NCBI GenBank assembly: GCA_025463005.1
Contig: JAOAPR010000097.1
Location: 62,001-126,000 of the forward strand
Length of the DNA: 64,000 bases
Direction: 5' to 3'
DNA from: Bryobacterales bacterium
GTDB lineage: Bacteria > Acidobacteriota > Terriglobia > Bryobacterales > Bryobacteraceae
Each line of letters opens with the position of its first letter. The stretch's first letter is position 1. Positions 36,179-45,660 of the stretch are shown piece after piece. Under the pieces are notes generated by a model. It had not been told where the DNA came from and made no database searches. It saw only the letters and a program-made list of their open reading frames with translations. The position numbers and the translations under genes were made by a program.

Positions 36179-36264
36179 TTCAGCCTCCCTGCGCCTTGCG
36201 CGGATCCATGAGGAATCCAGGTTCGAAGTCATGATACACCCGGACCGCCTCCGTTGGAGCCGAT

Positions 36265-37602
36265 TCAGGGAAGCGGCTTGGCCAAGTACTTCAGCTCAGG
36301 TTGCTGGTTGGTATTCACCGGCAGACGGTCGGTATTCATGAGCATGGAAACCAACTGATAGTAGCCCGCACTGACGATCAAATCCACGACACCGCGCTCG
36401 CCGGCGATGTTCTTGACCGCCGCGAATGAAGCGTCGCTCGATTGTTTAGTCTTGAATAGCTCGGTGATGAAGTTGTAGACGGCCTCCTCATCGGCCGACA
36501 TCCCTACCGGGCGCCTGCCCTCGGCGATGGCTTTAACTTTGTCCTCACTCAAACCGGCCTGCACAGCCGCCCGCCGGTGAGCGAGCCATTCGAACTGTGC
36601 GCCCCAGTAGCGCGCCGTAAGAATGATCGCCAATTCCTTGAGCTTGTCCGGAACAGACATATGGAAACGGACGCGGTCCCCCATGTCGAACAGCAGCTTA
36701 CCCCCGTCAGGGTCGCGGACGTTGATATTGAAGCTCCCGCCTGTGCCTCGTTGGGCCACTGCAATATCCGTCATTGTTTTTTGCTGAGGGGTCATTTGCT
36801 CGTAGGTGAGCGGCTTGAAGCGGTCACCACGCATGGTAAATTCCTTGCCACCGGCTGATGACTTCACCTCGGCGGGCTCGATCGCTCCTGGAATCGGCGT
36901 TGCGAATCCCATTCCGACTACCGGAAGCGGGTTTTCGAGGGGCTTCAAGTCGGGCTGCACACCTTCGGGCAAAGGATAACGGTCCACGTTGAGCAACATC
37001 GAAACCAGCCCATACCACCCACTCAACCCGACCATATCGACGACACCGCGCTCGCCATATTTGTCCTTGGCGGCCTTGAACGTGGCGTCGGTCATCTGGT
37101 GGGTGGTGAGCAGCTCGTCGATGAGGTTGTAGGCTATCTCCATCTCCGGCTTCATCCCGGTAGGACGCTTGCCTGTGGCGATGGCGTCCACGATCGCAGG
37201 GTTCACGCCGTTTTGCAGGGCCGCGGCCTTGTGGGAGTTCCACTCGTATTGCGCCATCCAGTAACGTCCGGTCATGATGATGATGACCTCGCGGACATCC
37301 CCTGGCAGGGTTGTCCGGAAACGCATCGCGCCGCCGAATTCCGCGCCTAGATCGCCCACCTCAGGGCTGCGCAGCAGAACATTGAACGGTCCCCTGACCC
37401 CGCCGCGCTCTCCGGCCAGCAGGTGATCGATCATCGTCTTCTGCTCGGGCGTCATTTCGTCGTACTTGAGCGGCTTGAACCGATCGCCCACCAGAACCAG
37501 GCTGTGGGGATCGGGAGCTTGCTTCGCCTGTTTCGGGGGCGTTTGGCCGTTTACGATTGCTATGGCGCCGATCATCGTGGCACAGAAATTCTGAAGACGC
37601 AT
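36265..37602 (-). CDS. Exported tandem carboxymuconolactone decarboxylase-like protein
   Basis: A 445-residue protein with a signal peptide (cut near VNGQ) and two copies of a CMD-like domain, about 45-225 and 250-440. Matching words are GDRFKPLKYDEMTPEQKTM / GDRFKPLTYEQMTPQQKTM and RYWMAQYEWNSHKAAALQNG / RYWGAQFEWLAHRRAAVQAG. No CxxC redox pair is present. Extracellular CMD doublets are often found with PQQ dehydrogenases and NHL proteins in this phylum, as here. Reaction unknown. Confidence 0.88.
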   Translation of the reverse strand: MRLQNFCATMIGAIAIVNGQTPPKQAKQAPDPHSLVLVGDRFKPLKYDEMTPEQKTMIDHLLAGERGGVRGPFNVLLRSPEVGDLGAEFGGAMRFRTTLPGDVREVIIIMTGRYWMAQYEWNSHKAAALQNGVNPAIVDAIATGKRPTGMKPEMEIAYNLIDELLTTHQMTDATFKAAKDKYGERGVVDMVGLSGWYGLVSMLLNVDRYPLPEGVQPDLKPLENPLPVVGMGFATPIPGAIEPAEVKSSAGGKEFTMRGDRFKPLTYEQMTPQQKTMTDIAVAQRGTGGSFNINVRDPDGGKLLFDMGDRVRFHMSVPDKLKELAIILTARYWGAQFEWLAHRRAAVQAGLSEDKVKAIAEGRRPVGMSADEEAVYNFITELFKTKQSSDASFAAVKNIAGERGVVDLIVSAGYYQLVSMLMNTDRLPVNTNQQPELKYLAKPLP

Positions 37603-37697
37603 CGTGGTTTCTCCCTGGGGGATTATATCTGACTTAGTTATTCCGGATGTGGAGCAACCTTGGGAGATGTATAATCGCGACAGATCTGAAGGCTAAG

Positions 37698-38510
37698 ATG
37701 AACAAGCGCCATTCCGGCTGGACTATTGCTCTGATGGCAGCCGGGATCTGCCTTTGTGGGCAATTCCCCAGCAGCGCGCAGGCTCCGGCGGCCGGCTCTG
37801 CCTTGCCTTCCGGAAACGCAAACTCCTTCGCGAATCTGAATCCGTTGCCTGTGGCGCCTTCAGGAGCGGCGCCGCGACTTCCTGACGGAAGAGTGGACTT
37901 CTCCGGAGTCTGGCGTCCGGCCGACGTTTCCCTGATTGAGGACATTTCCCTGGGACTAAAGAAGGGCGAAACGGTTCCTTTAAAGCCAGCCTCCGAGAAG
38001 ATCATGAAGGCCAGGTTGTCCATCGACGACCCGGAGGCGAACTGCCTTCCCACCGGTGTCCCGCGCCTGGCTCCTTATCCGTGGAGGATCGTGGAAACGG
38101 CCACGCACATGTTTTTCCTGTTTGAAGGAAACATCCATAGCTATCGCCAGATATTCATGGACGGCCGCAAGCATCCCCAGGATCCGGATCCCACATGGTA
38201 TGGACACTCTGTTGGCCGAAGGGAAGGTGACACCTTAGTTGTGGACACTGTCGGCTTCAACGACAAATTCTGGTTCGATTTCATTGGGCACCCGCATACT
38301 GAACAACTCCACACCATCGAGCGATATAGCCGCCCCGGCCTGGGAACATTGACCGAAGAGGTAATGATCGACGACCCGGGGGCCTACACGCGCCCATTTA
38401 CCATCAGTTCCTCGCATCGTATTCTGCTGAATGAAGAACTGATGGAATACGTCTGTAATGAGAATGAGAAGGACACGAAGCACCTAAGGGGACCGGCGAC
38501 GAGGCCGTAA
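37698..38510 (+). CDS. Exported protein, same family as the 39.5 kb gene
   Basis: A 270-residue secreted protein (ATG 37698; signal ending SSAQA). The mature part has RLPDGRVDFSGVWRPADV, then PWRIVETATHMFFLFE, RQIFMDGRKHPQDPDPTWYG, HSVGRREGDTLVVDTVGFND and IGHPHTEQLHTIERYSRP. This is a conserved but uncharacterised secreted family abundant in Acidobacteriota, whose members lie near oxidative gene sets. It is a paralogue of the protein at 39494-40558. The upstream frame to 37647 is rejected for lack of a signal. Confidence 0.8.
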   Translation: MNKRHSGWTIALMAAGICLCGQFPSSAQAPAAGSALPSGNANSFANLNPLPVAPSGAAPRLPDGRVDFSGVWRPADVSLIEDISLGLKKGETVPLKPASEKIMKARLSIDDPEANCLPTGVPRLAPYPWRIVETATHMFFLFEGNIHSYRQIFMDGRKHPQDPDPTWYGHSVGRREGDTLVVDTVGFNDKFWFDFIGHPHTEQLHTIERYSRPGLGTLTEEVMIDDPGAYTRPFTISSSHRILLNEELMEYVCNENEKDTKHLRGPATRP

Positions 38511-38512
38511 TC

Positions 38513-39475
38513 GTGCATACTCGTCGTACATTCCTGGCGGCGGCTGGCGGTGCTATCGTGGCCGGAATGCAGGCTCGCGCGCAATCGGCAAAACAGATCC
38601 AGACGCCGGTGCTCAATATCGGCTATGAGGAGAGCGGCCAAGGATTTCCCATCGTTGTGTTGCACGGGTTTCCGGACGACGCCCACGCCTGGGACGACGT
38701 TGGTCCGCCTCTGGCGAAAGCCGGCTATCGCGTTCTCGCTCCGTATTTGCGCGGCTTCGGGCCGACCAGCTTCCGCGATCCGGGAGTGCCGCGCATGGCT
38801 GAGCAGGCGGCCATCGGTCAGGATGTTATCGACTTCGCCGACGCATTGCACCTCGACCGCTTCGCTGTAGCAGGTTACGACTGGGGAGGGCGCGCGGCCT
38901 GTATTGCAGCGGCGCTGCATCCGGATCGCGTGAGAGCCGCCGTGCTCATCAGCGGGTATTTGATCCAGAACACGATTGATCCCGCTCCTCCATCCGCGCC
39001 GGAAACGGAAAAAAACCTCTGGTATCAGTACTACTTCAACACTGAGCGTGGACGCGCCGGTCTCGCCGCCAACCGCCGCGCGATTTGCAAGTATTTGTGG
39101 CAGACCTGGTCACCGACTTGGCACTTCGCCGACGAAACCTACAACCGTACGGCGGCTTCTTTCGACAATCCGGACTTCGTGGACTGCGTCATTCACTCTT
39201 ATCGCCATCGTATTGGAAATGCCCCAGGCGAGGCGCGATTCAAGGATGTGGAACAGCGGCTGGCGAAGCGTCCACAGATCGAAGTCCCGACGATTATTCT
39301 GCGCGGAGCAGACGACACGCTCGGCGGACGGCAGCCGGCCGAATCGGCCGACCGGGCTTCCTTCCCGAACCTGTTGGCGCGGCGCATGATCGATGGCGCA
39401 GGACATTTTTTGCCCCATGAGAAACCAGAGGCTGTTTCGTCGGCCTTGATCGAAGTTCTTGCGGCTTCAAAATAG
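38513..39475 (+). CDS. Exported alpha/beta hydrolase, epoxide-hydrolase-like
   Basis: A 320-residue alpha/beta hydrolase with a Tat signal (HTRRTFLAAAGGAIVAGM, cut near ARAQS). Oxyanion-hole region VVLHGFPDDAHAW near 48, nucleophile elbow GYDWGG with Asp near 124 (as in epoxide hydrolases and haloalkane dehalogenases rather than Ser esterases), acid in GADD near 265 and catalytic His in GAGHFLPHEKP near 300. The GTG start lies 2 bases after the previous stop, so the two genes are coupled. Confidence 0.9.
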   Translation: MHTRRTFLAAAGGAIVAGMQARAQSAKQIQTPVLNIGYEESGQGFPIVVLHGFPDDAHAWDDVGPPLAKAGYRVLAPYLRGFGPTSFRDPGVPRMAEQAAIGQDVIDFADALHLDRFAVAGYDWGGRAACIAAALHPDRVRAAVLISGYLIQNTIDPAPPSAPETEKNLWYQYYFNTERGRAGLAANRRAICKYLWQTWSPTWHFADETYNRTAASFDNPDFVDCVIHSYRHRIGNAPGEARFKDVEQRLAKRPQIEVPTIILRGADDTLGGRQPAESADRASFPNLLARRMIDGAGHFLPHEKPEAVSSALIEVLAASK

Positions 39476-39493
39476 CGGGCGGGCTGACCGAGT

Positions 39494-40558
39494 TTATTTC
39501 TTCTGACCCGGAATACCGGCGGCTTTGCGGACCGCCTTTTGGTCGTTGCCTCGCCCCCGCAACATAAAATGCGTGACCGTGCCCTTGGAATCCTTGACGA
39601 ACTCCAGCGCGTCATTCGTCACACTGGCCAGAAACGTGGTCTCCGAACGGGGTACGAATGCGAGCTTGGTAGGATTGGCGCCTTCCTGCAGGAGTAACAG
39701 ATCGCCGCTGACTGTGACCACCGCCTCGCGTCCTGGCGCGAACTCGTAGGTGCCGGCGTACCTCGCCAGGACCTCCGGCGCCAGCCTGACCCCGCCGCTC
39801 AACTTAGCGCTGTCCCGCTCATTGTCACAAACGTCCTCGAGGATCTCAGTGTCCGGGACCAGCACGTTCTCAAACCGCATGGGAACCGGCTTGGCAAAGG
39901 TGGCCGGATCGTCCAAGACCATCTCCAGTTCCATGTGTCCAAAGTCGCGCCGGTGGAAGTGTTCTGTGATCCGCAGCGATTCCGTCTGCGGATGCCCGCC
40001 CACGTCAAGCCACCCTTTGTCGTTGAAGCCCGCAGTTTCGACGATTAGTGTGTCGCCCTCCCAGTGCCCGATCGAATACCCCAGCCAGGCAGGGTTAGGA
40101 TCCTTGGGAAGCCCGCGTCCGTCCGTGAAGATGGTTCGATGCGGGCTGTTCGGCGACTCATGCATCACTACGATCAGTTGTGGCGTCTGGACGATCCTCG
40201 CCAACCCTCGATTATTGAGAAACGGCAGGCTGACAGGAAGGCAACGCGCGAGCGGGCTGTCCTTTCGGAACTCCTGGACTCGCTGCAGGCGCAGCTCCTC
40301 GGCCCGAGGGCGAATCTCGTCAGGCTTCAAGCCTGGGGCGACATCGTAGTCGTACCGGAGCTGGCTTCCCCCAGAGCGCCAGACGCCGGACAGGTCCGGT
40401 TTGCCGTCCGCCATCCGTGGGGCCGGCGCAGCGAGGTTGGCTTTGCCGTCGGGCAAGCGTGGAATCCCTGGTGTTGGGAAGTCAATCCATTGCGCGGAGG
40501 CAGTCGCAACAATCAGGGCCACCGACGCCAATGCTCCAACGAAAGGACGGTTCTTCAT
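39494..40558 (-). CDS. Exported protein with GVWR / GHWEGDTL motifs
   Basis: A 354-residue secreted protein (signal ending ATASAQ) of the uncharacterised family also encoded at 37698. It repeats the features RMADGKPDLSGVWR, RTIFTDGRGLPKDPNPAWLG, YSIGHWEGDTLIVETAGFND and VGGHPQTESLRITEHFHRRD. It has an extra C-terminal beta domain (LARYAGTYEFAPGREAVVTV), as found in proteins of the beta-lactamase-related type. It is downstream of the PQQ-cytochrome gene on the same strand. Confidence 0.8.
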   Translation of the reverse strand: MKNRPFVGALASVALIVATASAQWIDFPTPGIPRLPDGKANLAAPAPRMADGKPDLSGVWRSGGSQLRYDYDVAPGLKPDEIRPRAEELRLQRVQEFRKDSPLARCLPVSLPFLNNRGLARIVQTPQLIVVMHESPNSPHRTIFTDGRGLPKDPNPAWLGYSIGHWEGDTLIVETAGFNDKGWLDVGGHPQTESLRITEHFHRRDFGHMELEMVLDDPATFAKPVPMRFENVLVPDTEILEDVCDNERDSAKLSGGVRLAPEVLARYAGTYEFAPGREAVVTVSGDLLLLQEGANPTKLAFVPRSETTFLASVTNDALEFVKDSKGTVTHFMLRGRGNDQKAVRKAAGIPGQKK

Positions 40559-40619
40559 CGGAAGCCTCCTGTCCAGTGATTATTATGTCGTCAGGAAAGG
40601 TGGAACGCTACCCAGCCGC

Positions 40620-42812
40620 TTATCTTCGGTCGGGAAGGGCGAACACGTACAGGGCATTGCCGGTCGCCGGATAATGCAGTTCCGCGGCGACGACGGCCGG
40701 CACGCCGCGCGGGCTGCCTCCGCCATTGCTCGTGGTCACTGCCAGATACTGCTTGCCACCAGCCGTGAACGTCAGCGGGAAGCCTTGCACCGCGGCTGGA
40801 AGTCGCGTCTCCCACAGAATACGGCCTGTGCCGGCATCGAAGGCGCGGAACATGCGATCCAGGTCGCCTGCGAAGGCCACGCCTCCGGCCGTCGAGACCA
40901 CGCCGGTAAGGAACGGCGCGCGCTGTTCGTATTTCCAGATCTCGCGCATGGTCCGCACATCGTACGCCGCCAGCTTGCCGACATTTCCGTTGGTCCCCGG
41001 CATCTCAAAGAAGCGCCGCAGAGCGCCGTTGCCGCTGCCGCCGCCCGCGATTTTTTCGATCGCCTGCCCATTCATATCGAGGCAGCTCTGGCTCAACGGA
41101 ATGATCAGCCGGTTCCCCGGCGCATAGTAGGTCATCGACGGCCAGTTCTTGCCCCCCTCGGTCGACGGACATGCCGACACCCACTCGCCAACGCGCTGCT
41201 CGACGATATCGTTGCGATAGTGCGGTTCCCCCGTGCGCGGATCGATGGAATCGTACACGTTCTGGAACACCATTTCCTTGTGACCCAGATATTTTCCGGT
41301 CTTGCGATCCAGCTTCCACAGAATGCCTACCTTGCCCGCGCTGAAGACGTAGTTCTGGCCCTGATCGTCCACCAGGACACGCTCGAAAACTTCGTCCAGG
41401 TCCAGCGTTTCGCCCGGCGCGTGACTGTGATACCAGGCCAGCTTGCCCGTGTCAGCATTCAGCGCCACCGTGGAGTTGGCGTACAGCGTCGCACCATTGC
41501 CGGAGCCGCGGCTCACGCGCATCCACGGTTTTGCTTGCGCCGTGCCCCAGTAGGTCAGGTTCAAGTCCGGATCGTAGCTACCGGTGATCCAGGTTTCGGT
41601 GCCCGCCCGAAAGGTGTTCGAGAGTCCTCCCCAGGTGTCGCCTCCGGGTTCGCCTTCCAACGCCACGGTTCGAAAGCGCCACGCTTCTTTGCCGGTCTTG
41701 GCGTCATACGCGCCAATGAAGCATTTTTCTTCGCGGTACGTCGCGCAGGAGTCGCGGCCGAGTCCCTGAATTAACCGGCCTTTTACCGCGATAGGCCCGC
41801 TGGTTTCGGCGTACTCGCCTTTGGAGCGGTCGCCCATGGTGGTGTCCCAAACAACCTTGCCATTGCGGGCGTCGAAGGCCATCAGGTGCGCCTCGGCCGT
41901 GGCGACGAAAATCTTGTCATCGTAGATCGCAATGCCGCGCATGGCCGGCGCTGTGGGATTGGAACCGTAGCGATTCTCCCAGATCAGTTCACCAGTCTTG
42001 GCGTCGAGAGCCTGCAGCACCATGCCGGCGTTGTTCACGTACAGCACGCCGTTGTGTACAACGGGCGCGGGCTGGTTGCCGTTGCTCGCGCCGTCCTGCA
42101 TGGCCCAGCTCCACACCAGATGCAGGTCGTTGACGTTCTGCGCGGTGATCTGGCTCAGCGGGCTGTAGTAGGTGGCCTTGTAGTCGCGGCGAAGCATGAG
42201 CCAGTCGCCTGGATCGGGATTGCGCAGCATGGCGTCGGTAACCGGGACGTAGTTCTTGACTTCACCCGCCACGGTGATTCCGCGCGGCGCCTGCTTACCC
42301 TGGTTTTCCTGCTTGCCTGGTTGAGCAGCGGGAGTCACTGCCGCGCCCGGCTGCAAGTACGCTGCACGCTGTCCCGATGCGACGCCACGAATCGAAAAGT
42401 CGGATTCCGCGGTGAGCCTTCGATCGCCCGGCTGTGCGCTGTTGGCGTCGAGGATGAACGCGCCTAGATTGATGTAGGTCTGATCCGGGAGCGACCCGCC
42501 CGCGCCAGGGCCACCAGGAGGCATAGTCGCGCGCATGAAACCGATCAAGTCGCCGACGGTCTTGTCACCCCATTGACTCATGAAGTTCGCGCCAGCCAGT
42601 TGCGGCCCTTCGCGTCCGGTGAGATCCGGCGCATGGCAGGCGGCGCAGTTGGCTTGATACGCGGCGCGTCCCGCCGACGCTTGGTCGGCAGTGTATCGCC
42701 CCGTTTGACGCTGCTGGGTTGCGCGTTGTTGACCGACCAGTTGCGAGACAACCATCACGCCACACGCCGTAGTGACCGCGGTCCCCAGCATTATTCGAGT
42801 CTTCAATCCCAT
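40620..42812 (-). CDS. PQQ-dependent dehydrogenase fused to N-terminal cytochrome c
   Basis: A 730-residue periplasmic quinoprotein. N-terminal signal or anchor (1-30), then a class I cytochrome c domain with CAACH near 56 and Met in RATMPPGG; from about 180 an eight-bladed PQQ propeller ([99 protein letters not shown]). It oxidises an alcohol or similar substrate and passes electrons to its own haem. In most quinohaemoproteins the cytochrome is C-terminal; here it comes first. Confidence 0.93.
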   Translation of the reverse strand: MGLKTRIMLGTAVTTACGVMVVSQLVGQQRATQQRQTGRYTADQASAGRAAYQANCAACHAPDLTGREGPQLAGANFMSQWGDKTVGDLIGFMRATMPPGGPGAGGSLPDQTYINLGAFILDANSAQPGDRRLTAESDFSIRGVASGQRAAYLQPGAAVTPAAQPGKQENQGKQAPRGITVAGEVKNYVPVTDAMLRNPDPGDWLMLRRDYKATYYSPLSQITAQNVNDLHLVWSWAMQDGASNGNQPAPVVHNGVLYVNNAGMVLQALDAKTGELIWENRYGSNPTAPAMRGIAIYDDKIFVATAEAHLMAFDARNGKVVWDTTMGDRSKGEYAETSGPIAVKGRLIQGLGRDSCATYREEKCFIGAYDAKTGKEAWRFRTVALEGEPGGDTWGGLSNTFRAGTETWITGSYDPDLNLTYWGTAQAKPWMRVSRGSGNGATLYANSTVALNADTGKLAWYHSHAPGETLDLDEVFERVLVDDQGQNYVFSAGKVGILWKLDRKTGKYLGHKEMVFQNVYDSIDPRTGEPHYRNDIVEQRVGEWVSACPSTEGGKNWPSMTYYAPGNRLIIPLSQSCLDMNGQAIEKIAGGGSGNGALRRFFEMPGTNGNVGKLAAYDVRTMREIWKYEQRAPFLTGVVSTAGGVAFAGDLDRMFRAFDAGTGRILWETRLPAAVQGFPLTFTAGGKQYLAVTTSNGGGSPRGVPAVVAAELHYPATGNALYVFALPDRR

Positions 42813-42876
42813 GTCTTAACCTCCAGGCTCTTCTCGGGGAGTGCGAACACAAGGTGCCCGTCGCGTTGGGAGATCG

Positions 42877-43725
42877 TCAGCGCTGGCCTTGTACCGAAAC
42901 GCCAGGTTTCACCGTCACGGTCACGTCGCTTGACGTAAATAACTGCCCGTCGTTGGCGGTCACGCGGAGCACGTATGTGCCGGGTGCGCTGAAAGTCGCC
43001 TGGGACGTTAGAGCGACCGGTTCTCCGTGCAACACAGGACTCGCATCCGGAGTGAAAGTAACCTTGCCCGGACCACGGTATTGAATCCATCTGATTTGGA
43101 CGCCTATCGGGCGGCGAGGCTGTGCATCGCGATCCGGGTTCGAAGGCGACCGTCGATATGGTTTTGGAAGCCCGTCATCGGTGGCTGTGGCGGTCAACGT
43201 CGCTGGATTCGGTAAAGTGACGGTTGGATCGGGGCTGACAGTGAGGGCCGGAGCTTTATTGTTGGGGTCAGGAACGCCGCCGCCCATATTTTCGACAACA
43301 ACGTCCGGGCTCAGTTCCCATTCCGGCTGGAGCCACCCCTTCGCCTGATCGGTTCGTCCGCGCGAAGTCAGTGTCCAAACCACCTTCTGCTTTTTGTCCC
43401 AGTCCTTGGGCACGACTACTCTGAACAGGAATCGCTGGCGTCGCGGGTAGAAATGCGTTGGCTGACCCTTATCGCCAAACACCTCAGCTCCCACGGTGAC
43501 GGTGTTCTCGGATCCAAGCGGAATGTCGACCTCTTCCTCGTAGTTCCGGTTGAGATAGCCGAACACCAGGCTGTAGGTTCCATCGGGGTTATGCTCCCAT
43601 CCTTCAAAGACCGGAGCGACGTTCTGACCCCTTGCGAACTGAACCTGAGCGCTTAGACGAGGGCCCGGGACGCTGGCGAGGAGAAAGGCGGCGGACACAC
43701 CCAAAACAACCCAGAACCCGCGCAT
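42877..43725 (-). CDS. Exported protein with Ig/PKD-like C-terminal domain
   Basis: A protein of 282 residues from ATG 43725, chosen because a signal peptide (VVLGVSAAFLLASVPGPRLS) follows and the start is 2 bases after the upstream stop. The N-terminal half (FEGWEHNPDGTYSLVFGYLN, RQRFLFRVVVPKDWD) is a conserved Acidobacteriota secreted domain; the C-terminal part (PGKVTFTPDASPV, TFSAPGTYVLRVTANDGQLF) is PKD-like. Function unknown. It is coupled to the monooxygenase-like cytochrome gene and may act with it outside the cytoplasm. Confidence 0.8.
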   Translation of the reverse strand: MRGFWVVLGVSAAFLLASVPGPRLSAQVQFARGQNVAPVFEGWEHNPDGTYSLVFGYLNRNYEEEVDIPLGSENTVTVGAEVFGDKGQPTHFYPRRQRFLFRVVVPKDWDKKQKVVWTLTSRGRTDQAKGWLQPEWELSPDVVVENMGGGVPDPNNKAPALTVSPDPTVTLPNPATLTATATDDGLPKPYRRSPSNPDRDAQPRRPIGVQIRWIQYRGPGKVTFTPDASPVLHGEPVALTSQATFSAPGTYVLRVTANDGQLFTSSDVTVTVKPGVSVQGQR

Positions 43726-43727
43726 GT

Positions 43728-45038
43728 CTACTCCGACTTCGCGGACAATTTCTTCTTTCGTGCGTCGACTTGCTGTTTGTACTCGTCGTCCGAGAGGTAG
43801 TAATAGCTGATCCATGCGCCACCCATCTCGTCGATGGTCCGCTGCCCGTAGGTAATCAGATTGTCCGGATCCGGATTGAACTTGTTCCCGGGCGAATTAT
43901 CGTACCAGGAAGAAATGTGCAGAATGGTTCCGGCGGGCAGCAGCGGCTGGTCATCTTCCTCGTAGAGATATACGAGGTGCCAGGCAAACTGGTACTTGTT
44001 CACGCAGCTCAGCGTCTCCACCTTGTGCCCGCCGGGGTAGATCGCCTCCATGCACGATGCCTTCCCGCGGTTGTGCAGGTGCGGCTGGAACGACAGAAGC
44101 CGGGCCGGCTTGGCGAGGGTCTGGTACCCATCAAACCTTACGTTGTCAGTGTTTGGCGGGATGTCGAGATCCTTCGGATCTCCGACTTTCTCAGTCGTCT
44201 CGATGTACTTCGGCTTGTAGCCCTTGGGGTAGAGCGTAAGGCCAAGGGCCACGTTCGCGAGGGTCTCCTGGCCCGTCGAGTGGAGATGCAGGTTGAAGTT
44301 GATCTTCGTTCCGGCCTTGATCAGGCGACCCGCGCCTTCCGGAAACACGTCGGCATTCTTGCCGAGGGCGTACTCGTTGAGAAACGCTCCCTGGACGTTA
44401 TCTCCATCATCGGCATCATCCTCGTGCTTCATGGACGTAGTTACATGGTGGACCGACCGAAAACCCTTCATCGTTCTGATCTCGATCCCGCGGATATATC
44501 GATCCTCGGTCAAGCCCGAATCCACCAGAACATCTACCCAACGGTCCGCACCCTCGGCGGGCACTGCCATATCTTTCGGAAGTTGCACGATCAGATCCGG
44601 CTGCCCCATGTGCCACGTGTTGTTGTCCTCGAACTTACGAGGCGGCGGCATGTCGGCGGCATTTCCCTTCGGCGCGCCGCTGTCGGCCCACTTCACTAGC
44701 GTCGCGATCTCCCGGTCCGTCAGCGATACATCGTTCTTGAAATTATGAATGCCCACATTTTTGTCGATATACCAGGGCGGCATCTCCCGCGCGACGACCT
44801 TCTGCTTGATCGACTTGGCCCACGGCCGAGCTTCCTCATAGGTCAACAGCGACATCGGGGCGAAGGTGTCGGGCCGGTGGCATGTCTGGCAGCGTTGCTG
44901 CAGGATCGGCGCCACATCTTTGGTGAACGTAACCTGTCCCTGGGCAGGCTCCTGCGCGCCAGCCGTTTGGAGGGTCACTAGCGCAGATGTTGTAACGATG
45001 ACCGCAGACAGGATATGGAATTTGCTCGTGATTTTCAC
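43728..45038 (-). CDS. Secreted cytochrome c / copper-monooxygenase-like protein
   Basis: A 436-residue exported protein (signal ending TAGAQ). Haem c motif CQTCH near 51 within FTKDVAPILQQRCQTCHRPD. The rest resembles the copper type II, ascorbate-dependent monooxygenase fold: HHVTTSMKHE near 200, NLHLHSTG near 248 and SFQPHLHNRGKA near 315 offer the His ligands. A haem joined to this fold suggests direct electron delivery to the copper site. It is linked with the PKD-like and PQQ genes downstream. Confidence 0.88.
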   Translation of the reverse strand: MKITSKFHILSAVIVTTSALVTLQTAGAQEPAQGQVTFTKDVAPILQQRCQTCHRPDTFAPMSLLTYEEARPWAKSIKQKVVAREMPPWYIDKNVGIHNFKNDVSLTDREIATLVKWADSGAPKGNAADMPPPRKFEDNNTWHMGQPDLIVQLPKDMAVPAEGADRWVDVLVDSGLTEDRYIRGIEIRTMKGFRSVHHVTTSMKHEDDADDGDNVQGAFLNEYALGKNADVFPEGAGRLIKAGTKINFNLHLHSTGQETLANVALGLTLYPKGYKPKYIETTEKVGDPKDLDIPPNTDNVRFDGYQTLAKPARLLSFQPHLHNRGKASCMEAIYPGGHKVETLSCVNKYQFAWHLVYLYEEDDQPLLPAGTILHISSWYDNSPGNKFNPDPDNLITYGQRTIDEMGGAWISYYYLSDDEYKQQVDARKKKLSAKSE

Positions 45039-45156
45039 CTGGCCACCTCCTGGACAAGACTTTCCGGCGTCGCGGGCGCCCGCGCCCAGCCACTGCGATG
45101 TTAGACACCGGAATTCACGGTGTCAAGCCTGACAGTGCCGCAGGACCTTACCCCGG

Positions 45157-45636
45157 TTAGCTTTCTTTGCGGGGTCGACGTTTGTTCGGGTAGATAGCCC
45201 GAACCACGCTTTTGCTCTTCGTCGCGCCTTTGCCTATCGCCGGACCGGGACGCACAGCACGGGCAACCGCAGCTCTTACGAACGCCCGCATCATGGGTTT
45301 TTCCAGATCCGCCTGTTCGGAGATTCTAATGTGACGGATCCATCGGCCGGTCCCCTGGAGCACTCCCTGTGGATCCTGGAGTTCAGCTCCTCGATTGAAT
45401 CCGAGATTGACCCAACGCGCGTAAACGGCGATATGAACGAACGCATCGCTGGGCCGCCCGGTGAAAGTGTAGCCCGTCGCCACGGCATTATATGCATCGT
45501 AGATCAACTCAGTTGCGTCCCGCGCTTCCTGGAGCACCAGGGTTCGCGCCGCCAGCGCGAGTTCTTTGACGCCGGGATCGTATGGCGTCAGGAACTCTAG
45601 GTATTCCCGTTTCGGTGGATGAACTCCCGGTGGCAT
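45157..45636 (-). CDS. DUF1801-type cytoplasmic protein
   Basis: A 159-residue protein related to the DUF1801/YdhG group: ELALAARTLVLQEARDATEL, then GYTFTGRPSDAFVHIAVYAR, VNLGFNRGAELQDPQGVLQG and TGRWIRHIRI. The C-terminal 40 residues are basic. Members are small and of unknown function, sometimes linked to iron. No signal peptide. It separates the monooxygenase-like cytochrome gene from the NHL gene set. Confidence 0.8.
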   Translation of the reverse strand: MPPGVHPPKREYLEFLTPYDPGVKELALAARTLVLQEARDATELIYDAYNAVATGYTFTGRPSDAFVHIAVYARWVNLGFNRGAELQDPQGVLQGTGRWIRHIRISEQADLEKPMMRAFVRAAVARAVRPGPAIGKGATKSKSVVRAIYPNKRRPRKES

Positions 45637-45660
45637 GGTGGGGCTAACACGTGCTTCTAC

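Noticed and set aside
40401-41774. Plus-strand frame of 457 codons across the PQQ dehydrogenase gene
   Set aside because: Antisense shadow; the opposite strand encodes clear PQQ propeller motifs.
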